Below, one piece after another: positions 5,531-11,477 of a DNA stretch of 11,477 nucleotides (its first letter is position 1; the number at the start of each line of letters is the position of its first letter). The DNA lies in contig PLGA01000624.1 of the NCBI GenBank assembly GCA_003139735.1, positions 1-11,477 of the forward strand, written 5' to 3'. Position numbers and translations under genes: made by a program. The notes beneath the pieces are model-generated. The model was not told the DNA's origin and did not search any database. It worked only from the letters and a program-made list of their open reading frames with translations. The stretch is from Bryobacterales bacterium. GTDB taxonomy: Bacteria > Acidobacteriota > Terriglobia > Bryobacterales > Bryobacteraceae.

Positions 5531-7774
5531 ATGTTCGAAATTCTCTTCAAATACCCGATCAGCCTGTTTCAGAAGGGCCATTTCGTGTTCCTGACGCCGT
5601 GGCCGCTATGGTTGATGGCGGCCGGCATTCTGGTTGCGGCGGGGATGCTTTTCTGGCACATTCACCGCAACCACGGCATGCTCAGCGGCGCGCGTCCCAT
5701 CGCCATCTGGCTGCTCGAAACCGCCATGGCGGCGCTGCTCTTGTTTGTGCTGTGGCACCCGGCGCTCAGCGTGGCGACGCTGAAACCCCAACAGAACGTG
5801 ATCGCGGTCCTTGTGGATAATTCCCGCACTATGGGCATCGCGGATTCCTCCGGAACGCGTGAAGCCGCCGCCGCGACTGTGGTCAAGAGCCTGCTGCCCT
5901 CGCTGGCGGACCGATTCCAGGTCAGGCTCTACGAGTTTGGCAAGGAACCCGAACGCATTCAGGACGCCAACCAGCTTACGGCGGCGGCGCCGGCCACGCG
6001 CATCGGAGACACCCTGGAAAGCCTGCTTGCCGAATCGTCTTCGCTGCCATTGGGCGCGGTGGTGCTGCTGAGCGACGGAGCCGATAACGCCGGCGGCATC
6101 GATCTCCAGACCATCTCGGCCATTCGCCGCCAGCGCATTCCGGTGCATACCGTCGGCTTCGGCCGCGAGCATCCGCAGCGCGATGTGGAGATCGCCGACG
6201 CGATCGTGCCCGCCCGCGCGCTGCCGCAATCCAAACTCACGGCGGAAGTGACGCTTCAAAGCTACGGTCTGTCGGGCGCAAAGGCCAAGCTCAGCGTGCG
6301 CGATGGCGGAAAGGCGCTGGCGTCCAAGGAAATCGATCTGAAGCCGGACGGCGTGCTGCAAACCGAATCCCTGGTTTTCGATTGCGGCACGGCTGGGACA
6401 AAGACGCTCGAGATAGGCGTTGACCCTATCGCGGGCGAAGAGAACGCGCTCAACAATAAGGTGACGCGGCTGGTCAATGTGGAGAAAGCCAAGCCCCGCA
6501 TCCTCTATATCGAGGGCGAGCCGCGCTGGGAATATAAGTTCATACGCCGCGCGCTGGACGATTACCCCAACATCGAGATCGCCAGCATGCTGCGCACCAC
6601 GCAGAACAAGATTTACCGCCAGGGAACCACCGAGAAAGAACTGGAAGACGGGTTCCCCGCCAAAGCCGAGGATCTGTTCGTCTACCAGGGCTTGATTATC
6701 GGAACCGTGGAGGCCAGCTATTTTACCGCTACGCAGCAGACGCTGATCCACGATTTCGTGGACCGGCGCGGCGGAGGCGTCCTGTTCCTGGGCGGGCGCG
6801 CCTCGCTTTCCGATGGCGGTTATCAGCAATCCCCGCTGGCGGACCTCATGCCGGTGGCTCTGCCCGCCAACAACGGGACCTTTCACCGCGATTTTTCGGG
6901 CCAGGAACTCACCGCGGCGGGCGCTCAGAGCATTATTTGCCGCCTGGATGACGACCCCGCGCGCAACCTGGAACGCTGGAAGAAGATGCCGCAGCTTGCC
7001 AATTACCAGGACGTCGGCGATCCGAAGCCCGGCGCTACAGTACTCCTGAACGTTGTTCCGGCGGGCCACCGGCCCTCGCCGCTGCTGATCACGGAGAATT
7101 TCGGCCACGGCCGCACGGCCTTGTTCGCCACGGGGGGGAGCTGGCGTTGGAAGATGTGGACGGACCACGCCGATAAGACCCAGCCCATGTTCTGGCAACA
7201 GATCTTCCGCTACCTGGTGACCGACACGCCGGGGCCGGTGACTGCCACGACGCCCAAATCCGTGCTGGCGGACGACGCCCGCGTGCCGATCCGCGTGGAA
7301 GTCCGCGATAAGGAATACAAGCCCGTCACGAACGCCAATGTGCAGGCCCGTTTTCTGGGTCCGGGTGGCTCTACCGCTACCGTGCAGTTGGCGCCGCAGC
7401 CCATGGAGGAAGGCGTCTACACCGCCGAGTGGAGCGCGGAAAAGCCCGGTTCCTACGTGGCCGAGATCCTGGCCGGGCGGGATCAGGAGGCGCTGGGCAG
7501 CGACGTGCTCTCTTTCCGCCGCGAGGACGGTGTGGCCGAGAACTTCCATACGTCGCAGAACCGCGAGTTGCTCGAGAAGCTTTCGCAGCAGACCGGCGGA
7601 CGTTACTATACGCCGGCGGACGCGTCCAAACTCTCAAAGGAGATTTCCTATTCGGAGGCGGGCATCACCACCCGCGAAACGCGCGACCTTTGGGATCTGC
7701 CCGTGGTGTTTCTGCTGTTGATCTCGATCCGCGCCGCGGAATGGCTGCTGCGGCGGAAGTGGGGTGTGGTATGA
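5531..7774 (+). CDS. Membrane-anchored VWA domain protein with glutamine amidotransferase-like domain
   Basis: The gene encodes 747 residues from ATG 5531; an in-frame GTG at 5522 would add three. Neither has a strong Shine-Dalgarno sequence, and I prefer the ATG because related proteins, as I recall them, begin MFE.LFKYP. Two membrane segments lie near the N-terminus (about 23-44 and 57-77) and one near the C-terminus (about 723-741), so the central ~640 residues probably sit in the periplasm. A von Willebrand A domain starts at about residue 88, with a MIDAS-like D96-N-S98-R-T100 (the last Ser of DxSxS is Thr), TRIGDTL and LSDGADN. A class I glutamine amidotransferase-like domain follows from ~320 (ILYIEGEPRWEYKFIRRAL, then GGGVLFLGGRASLSDGGY); no catalytic Cys is evident, so a structural role is likely. 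Such proteins accompany MoxR ATPases. The stop overlaps the next ATG (ATGA). Confidence 0.88.
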   Translation: MFEILFKYPISLFQKGHFVFLTPWPLWLMAAGILVAAGMLFWHIHRNHGMLSGARPIAIWLLETAMAALLLFVLWHPALSVATLKPQQNVIAVLVDNSRTMGIADSSGTREAAAATVVKSLLPSLADRFQVRLYEFGKEPERIQDANQLTAAAPATRIGDTLESLLAESSSLPLGAVVLLSDGADNAGGIDLQTISAIRRQRIPVHTVGFGREHPQRDVEIADAIVPARALPQSKLTAEVTLQSYGLSGAKAKLSVRDGGKALASKEIDLKPDGVLQTESLVFDCGTAGTKTLEIGVDPIAGEENALNNKVTRLVNVEKAKPRILYIEGEPRWEYKFIRRALDDYPNIEIASMLRTTQNKIYRQGTTEKELEDGFPAKAEDLFVYQGLIIGTVEASYFTATQQTLIHDFVDRRGGGVLFLGGRASLSDGGYQQSPLADLMPVALPANNGTFHRDFSGQELTAAGAQSIICRLDDDPARNLERWKKMPQLANYQDVGDPKPGATVLLNVVPAGHRPSPLLITENFGHGRTALFATGGSWRWKMWTDHADKTQPMFWQQIFRYLVTDTPGPVTATTPKSVLADDARVPIRVEVRDKEYKPVTNANVQARFLGPGGSTATVQLAPQPMEEGVYTAEWSAEKPGSYVAEILAGRDQEALGSDVLSFRREDGVAENFHTSQNRELLEKLSQQTGGRYYTPADASKLSKEISYSEAGITTRETRDLWDLPVVFLLLISIRAAEWLLRRKWGVV

Positions 7775-8724
7775 ACGTTCCGAGCCGCGAACGTAAGAGA
7801 GCGGTTACCCGCGTTCTTGCACTGTCGCTTCTGGCAGCTCTCGCGGCGCCGGCGGCCACGTTCTACGTGACTATCTCCGGCCTGGGTGGCGAGCCCGATT
7901 ACGATCAGCGTTTCAAAATGTGGGCGGAGGATATCGATGGCAGCCTGAAGAAGGCGGGCGGCGACTCGAACGTGGTGACCATGGTGGCGCCTACGCGCGA
8001 ACAGATCCGCGCGCGCTTCACCCAGCTTGCCGCCGAAGTCAAGCCGGCCGACGCCTTTGTCCTGATGCTGATCGGCCATGGCACTTACGACGGAGTCGAT
8101 TACAAGTTCAACATTCCCGGGGCGGACATCACCGGAGCCGAGTTTTCCGGGTTGCTCGACCGCATCCCTGCCACGCGCCAGCTTGTGGTGAACATGACCA
8201 GTTCGAGCGGCGGGTCGATCGGGGCGCTGCGGAAAGCCAACCGCATCGTGATCACGTCTACCAAGAGCGGCACGGAGAAGAACGCCACGGTCTTCGCGCG
8301 CTACTGGGCCGAGGCCCTGCGCGATCCGGCGGCGGATACCGACAAGAACGAAAGCGTTTCGGCCCTGGAGGCGTTTCACTACGCGCAGCGCAAGACTACC
8401 GAGTCCTACGATTCCCAGAAGCGCCTGGCTACCGAACACGCGGTGCTCGAAGACACCGGCAAGGGCGAAGGCGAGAAGGCACCATCCGCCGAAAATGGCG
8501 AAGGGAAACTGGCGGGCGTCTTCACAGTGGTGCGCTTGGGGGCCAATGCGGCCGCCGCGCGCGACCCCGCCAAACGCGCGCTGCTCGACAAGAAAGAGGA
8601 ACTGGAGCAGGCCATAGACACGCTGAAGTACGAGAAAGCCGCCATACCGTCCGACGAATACAAGAAGCAACTCACGCAGTTGCTTTTGCAGCTCGCCACC
8701 ACTCAGGAGGCCCTCGAAAAGTGA
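7771..8724 (+). CDS. Secreted caspase/C13-like protein with Ser at the catalytic Cys position
   Basis: The gene encodes 317 residues, and its ATG overlaps the VWA stop. The N-terminus MNVPSRERKR followed by a hydrophobic stretch (11-29, ending APAA) is a signal peptide with a long basic n-region, so the product is exported. The body has a caspase-hemoglobinase-like layout: strand and His in MLIGHGTYDG (99-108, His103), then LVVNMTSSSGGS (138-149), where 'C-x-S-G' would be expected. Ser144 takes the Cys place, so it is either non-proteolytic or uses Ser. Residues 189-200 (DTDKNESVSALE) fit an EF-hand loop (Asp, Asp, Asn, Ser, Ser, Glu at 1, 3, 5, 7, 9, 12). The C-terminal ~50 residues look like a coiled coil (KKEELEQAIDTLKYEKA). 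Its place between a VWA membrane protein and an exported peptidase suggests an envelope protein-processing role, which is inferred. The family call is moderate. Confidence 0.7.
   Translation: MNVPSRERKRAVTRVLALSLLAALAAPAATFYVTISGLGGEPDYDQRFKMWAEDIDGSLKKAGGDSNVVTMVAPTREQIRARFTQLAAEVKPADAFVLMLIGHGTYDGVDYKFNIPGADITGAEFSGLLDRIPATRQLVVNMTSSSGGSIGALRKANRIVITSTKSGTEKNATVFARYWAEALRDPAADTDKNESVSALEAFHYAQRKTTESYDSQKRLATEHAVLEDTGKGEGEKAPSAENGEGKLAGVFTVVRLGANAAAARDPAKRALLDKKEELEQAIDTLKYEKAAIPSDEYKKQLTQLLLQLATTQEALEK
7782..7806 (+). repeat. Half copy of the 8745-8805 palindromic repeat, inside a signal-peptide n-region
   Basis: These 25 bases match 8782-8806 (the right arm of the palindrome plus one flanking base) at 23 positions, differing at 7791 and 7798. 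They encode the basic SRERKRAV n-region of the caspase-like protein. No left arm is present upstream. Bases 7775-7780 (ACGTTC) and 7789-7794 (GAACGT) can form a small 6-bp hairpin just after the start codon. Confidence 0.65.
8705..8710 (+). promoter_or_regulatory. Shine-Dalgarno sequence for the TPR-peptidase gene
   Basis: AGGAGG lies inside the end of the caspase-like gene, 10 bases ahead of the GTG at 8721. The spacing is slightly long, but this is the strongest ribosome-binding site near the junction. It supports starting the next gene at the GTG that overlaps the previous stop (GTGA). Confidence 0.55.
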
Positions 8725-10907
8725 GGATTTCAGGGATCCTCAAGACCGCTCCCTCACGGTCGCGGCTCGGAATCGGAAGCGGAGCCGCGACCGTAAGGGA
8801 GCGGTTGGCATGGCCGTTTCGGAACAGGGCCTTGGTGAGTCTTGGCGCGGCCGCGCTGCTGTTTGCGGCGGCGCTTCCCGGTCAGACTTTGGAGCAGGGG
8901 GAATCCCTGCGCAAGGGCCGCCGCTACGCCGACGCCAACGGAGTCTTCAAGGCGCTCGAACAGAAGGACCCCAAGAATGTGGCCGTCAAGGTGGCTTGGG
9001 GCCGCCTGATGCTCGACTACGGTCAGATCAAGGACGCCGCGGACCTCTTCGGCGAAGCCCTCGGCTTGAACAAGGATTCCGCCCCCGCGTACCTCGGCGC
9101 GGCGTTGGTGGCCGCCGACGGTTTCGGGGCGGATGCGGCGGAGTTGGCCCGCAAGGCGCTCAGCCTGGACCCAAAGTTGGTCGAAGCCCAGGAACTGCTG
9201 GCGCGTCTCGCGCTCGAAGATAACGACAACGCCAAGGCCGCCGAAGAGGCCCAAAAAGCCCTCCGGATGGATGCCAATTCGGTCCAGGCAAAAGCCGTCC
9301 TGGACGCCATGGATTTGCTGGCGGACAAGAAGGACACCGCTTGGGACCCGCACGACGCGCGCGGTTATGAAACCGTGGCCCATTTCTTTGTGATGAACCG
9401 CCGTTACGAGGACGGCATCGCGTATTACCGCAAGGCCATCGCGCTCGACCCGGGAATGGACAGCGCGCGCTCCCAACTCGGCGTCAACCTCATGCGCATG
9501 GGGCAGGACGACGAGGCCTACCAGCAGCTCGAAACGTGTTTCAACAACGGCTATCGCGGCGATTCCTATACCAGCAATTCGCTCAAGCTGCTGGACTACT
9601 TCAAGAAATTCAAGACCTTCCAGTCCGGCAACGTCATCGTGAAGCTCGATCCCAAGGAGGCCGACCTCCTACACCCCTATTTCCAGGCGGAAATGGAGCG
9701 CATCCTGGCCACCTACCAGAAGAAGTACAAGATGCAGATCGAGGGCCCCATTCAGATCGAGGTCTATCCCAACCATACGGATTTCGAGGTCCGCACGCTG
9801 GGTGTTCCGGGACTCGGCGCGCTAGGCGTCACCTTCGGGCACACCATCGCCATGGACAGCCCCTCCGGCCGCCCGCCCGGCCAATTCCACTGGGCCTCCA
9901 CCTTGTGGCACGAAATGAGCCACGTGTTCACCTTGACCATGACCAACTCGCGCGTGCCGCGCTGGTTCACGGAAGGCATCGCGGTGCATGAGGAGACCGC
10001 CGTTTCGCCGGAATGGGGCGACCGCCTGGCCCCCGAGGAAATCGCGGCCATCAAGAACAAGACGCTGCTGCCCATCGCCGAGCTGGACCGCGGCTTTATC
10101 CATCCCAAGAACGATCTCCAGGTGGGCGTGAGTTACTTTCAGGCCGGCCGCATCTGCGATTACATCACCGATAAGTTCGGCTGGGACGCTATCCTGGCCA
10201 TGCTCCACGATTACGCCGCGGATATGGACACCCCCTCCGTGATTCGAAAAGAACTCAAGATGGCGCCGGAGGATTTCGACAAGGAGTTCTTCGCCTTCGT
10301 GGAAGCGCAAAACAAGACCGCCGTCGACCACTTCGACGAATGGAAGAAGCGCATCCAGCACGTCAACGAAATGTCGAAGGCCAAGGATTACGACGGCGTG
10401 ATCAAGGAAGGCCTGGCCATACGCGACTTCTATCCGGATTACGTGGAAGCCGGCAGCGTGTACGAGTTTTTGGCCGCCGCGTATCTGGCAAAGGGCGACA
10501 AAGCCGCCGTCATCGACCAGTTGGAACGTTACGTTCACGCCGGCGGACGCTCCCCCGATTCCATCGTGCAATTGGGCAAGCTTCTCACCGAAGCCGGCAA
10601 CGGGAAGGAAGCCGCGGCCATCCTGGACCGCCTGAATTATATTTATCCCCTGGAGAACGAGCAGCATCAAATGCTTGGGTCTTTGTGGCTCGATCAGGGG
10701 AATTTGGCGGGAGCGATTCGCGAGTTTGGCGCCGTAGTAGCGCACAACCCCATCGATCCGGCCGACGCGCACTACCAATTGGCGCGGGCATTCTACCTGG
10801 ACCGGCAGTCCTCCAAGGCCGAGGACGAATTGATATTGGCGCTGGAGGCCGCGCCCAGTTACCGGCCCGCGCAGAAGCTCCTGCTGGAATTGAACGCAAA
10901 GCAATAG
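8721..10907 (+). CDS. Exported TPR protein with gluzincin-type (MA clan) metalloprotease domain
   Basis: The gene encodes 728 residues from GTG 8721, which overlaps the upstream stop and has AGGAGG ahead of it. TTG 8805 (residue 29) is an alternative that would give a tidy signal peptide ([20 protein letters not shown]), with GGGAG supplied by the palindromic repeat. Either way a hydrophobic segment ending near LPGQT directs export. Several TPR repeats follow (about residues 60-265), for example [18 protein letters not shown] and [16 protein letters not shown]. The metalloprotease core has HEMSH at 397-401 and [11 protein letters not shown] at 415-425; His397, His401 and Glu418 are the likely zinc ligands and Glu398 the base, as in Peptidase_MA-like families. 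More TPR-like helices fill the C-terminus (about 580-725; [15 protein letters not shown]). TPRs usually bind protein partners. The substrate is unknown. MoxR follows after 25 bp. Confidence 0.85.
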   Translation: MRISGILKTAPSRSRLGIGSGAATVRERLAWPFRNRALVSLGAAALLFAAALPGQTLEQGESLRKGRRYADANGVFKALEQKDPKNVAVKVAWGRLMLDYGQIKDAADLFGEALGLNKDSAPAYLGAALVAADGFGADAAELARKALSLDPKLVEAQELLARLALEDNDNAKAAEEAQKALRMDANSVQAKAVLDAMDLLADKKDTAWDPHDARGYETVAHFFVMNRRYEDGIAYYRKAIALDPGMDSARSQLGVNLMRMGQDDEAYQQLETCFNNGYRGDSYTSNSLKLLDYFKKFKTFQSGNVIVKLDPKEADLLHPYFQAEMERILATYQKKYKMQIEGPIQIEVYPNHTDFEVRTLGVPGLGALGVTFGHTIAMDSPSGRPPGQFHWASTLWHEMSHVFTLTMTNSRVPRWFTEGIAVHEETAVSPEWGDRLAPEEIAAIKNKTLLPIAELDRGFIHPKNDLQVGVSYFQAGRICDYITDKFGWDAILAMLHDYAADMDTPSVIRKELKMAPEDFDKEFFAFVEAQNKTAVDHFDEWKKRIQHVNEMSKAKDYDGVIKEGLAIRDFYPDYVEAGSVYEFLAAAYLAKGDKAAVIDQLERYVHAGGRSPDSIVQLGKLLTEAGNGKEAAAILDRLNYIYPLENEQHQMLGSLWLDQGNLAGAIREFGAVVAHNPIDPADAHYQLARAFYLDRQSSKAEDELILALEAAPSYRPAQKLLLELNAKQ
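8745..8805. repeat. GC-rich palindromic interspersed-type repeat (24-bp arms, 13-base loop)
   Basis: Bases 8745-8768 and 8782-8805 are inverted copies with one mismatch (C 8755 against A 8795), separated by a 13-base loop (8769-8781). The stem is very GC-rich and should fold strongly in RNA or single-stranded DNA. It has no T-run, so it is not an ordinary terminator. It lies just after the GTG of the TPR-peptidase gene and is in frame with it, between start codon and signal peptide. Its symmetry and the nearby half copy suggest a REP-like interspersed element. Confidence 0.75.
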
Positions 10908-10932
10908 AAGACACAGAAGAGATGGAACCGAC

Positions 10933-11477
10933 ATGTCAACATTCGTGACGCAGCTAGAACCTGAAGTCCTGAAGGCCCGCATCGAGCGCTTCCGCCAGGT
11001 GCAATCCGAGATTGTGACGCAGGTGCGCCGCGTCATTGTAGGCCAGGAAGAGGTGCTGGAACAGATCATGATCGGCCTGTTCGTGGGAGGCCACTGCCTG
11101 ATCACCGGCCTCCCCGGCACCGCCAAGACCCTCCTGGTGCGCACCATGGCTCAGACCTTGGGGCTGGTCTACAAGCGCATCCAGTTCACGCCGGACCTGA
11201 TGCCCAGCGACATCACGGGCACCGACATCATCGAGGAAGATCCCGCCAACGGCCGCCGCACCTGGACGTTCATCAGGGGGCCGATTTTCGCCAACATCCT
11301 GCTGGCCGACGAAATCAACCGCACGCCGCCGAAGACCCAAAGCGCGCTGCTCGAAGCCATGCAGGAACTGTCCTGCACCGTGCGCGGCACCGGGTACAAA
11401 CTCGATCCGCCGTTTTTCGTGCTGGCCACCCAGAACCCCATCGAGTTGGAGGGCACCTACCCGCTGCCCGAAGCGCA
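10933..11477 (+). CDS. MoxR family AAA+ ATPase (3' partial)
   Basis: The start is ATG 10933, 25 bp after the TPR-peptidase stop, with a purine-rich AGAAGAGATGG upstream. The visible 181 residues continue past the window edge. They include [10 protein letters not shown] (32-41), Walker A GLPGTAKT (59-66, Lys65) and [15 protein letters not shown], then Walker [21 protein letters not shown], a sensor-1-like LATQNP and EGTYPLPEA. All are characteristic of MoxR ATPases. MoxR proteins act as ATP-driven chaperones that mature or load partner proteins, usually with VWA-domain and DUF58 proteins encoded nearby; here a VWA protein is the first gene of the same operon. A DUF58 gene might follow downstream, outside the window. 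Confidence 0.95.
   Translation, partial: MSTFVTQLEPEVLKARIERFRQVQSEIVTQVRRVIVGQEEVLEQIMIGLFVGGHCLITGLPGTAKTLLVRTMAQTLGLVYKRIQFTPDLMPSDITGTDIIEEDPANGRRTWTFIRGPIFANILLADEINRTPPKTQSALLEAMQELSCTVRGTGYKLDPPFFVLATQNPIELEGTYPLPEA

Noticed and set aside
4484..5581. A 365-codon minus-strand open frame
   Set aside because: It is antisense to rsmA and the end of the anti-sigma gene. rsmA signatures on the plus strand are unambiguous.
5606..7549. A 647-codon open frame on the minus strand
   Set aside because: It lies wholly antisense to the VWA gene, whose plus-strand product has clear domains. Its product shows no recognisable motif, and such shadows are expected in GC-rich DNA.
7648..8670. A 340-codon minus-strand open frame
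   Set aside because: It is antisense to the caspase-like gene, and the product shows no domain or motif.
7782..8806. The two repeat copies are exactly 1000 bp apart
   Set aside because: The spacing is a coincidence of gene length. There is no periodic structure between them.
9822..11147. A 441-codon minus-strand open frame
   Set aside because: It runs antisense across the TPR-peptidase and MoxR genes, which carry HEMSH and Walker motifs on the plus strand. It has no family resemblance of its own.

Overview
The window is GC-rich, densely coding bacterial DNA, most likely from an Acidobacteriota genome of the Solibacter/Bryobacter type. That assignment is an inference. It rests on the gene families (a C45-like Ntn hydrolase, a secreted DUF1080 protein, a large VWA/glutamine-amidotransferase-like membrane protein beside MoxR) and on a GC-rich interspersed palindrome of a kind I associate with such genomes. 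No rRNA or marker gene settles it. I see no tRNA, rRNA, CRISPR array, insertion sequence or phage gene, and no stretch over 300 bases lacks a gene.

Bases 1-3126: the 3' end of a large Ntn-hydrolase (C45 / phospholipase B-like) gene on the plus strand faces a minus-strand group. That group holds a ParE/RelE-like toxin remnant (2032-2199) overlapping a ParD-like antitoxin (2196-2450), and upstream of them a secreted DUF1080 protein (2497-3126).

Bases 3127-5380: a 157-bp divergent intergenic region carries a near-consensus ECF-type promoter. It precedes a tight three-gene plus-strand group: an ECF sigma factor, a zinc-finger membrane anti-sigma factor whose periplasmic part resembles a TonB C-terminal domain, and rsmA (16S rRNA dimethyladenosine transferase). 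Spacings are 4 and 11 bp, so the sigma/anti-sigma pair is probably autoregulated and rsmA is probably cotranscribed.

Bases 5381-11477: a 150-bp intergenic region with a sigma70-like promoter and a dyad over its -10 box precedes a four-gene plus-strand operon that runs off the window. Its genes are a VWA plus GATase-like membrane protein, a secreted caspase/C13-like protein with Ser where the catalytic Cys should be, a secreted TPR protein with an HEMSH metalloprotease core, and a MoxR AAA+ ATPase. The first two junctions are 4-base overlaps (ATGA, GTGA) and MoxR follows after 25 bp. A plausible reading is a MoxR/VWA chaperone module working with two exported peptidase-fold proteins on envelope substrates; the function is unknown. 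A 61-bp palindrome lies between the start codon and signal peptide of the TPR gene, and a half copy lies at the matching place in the caspase-like gene.
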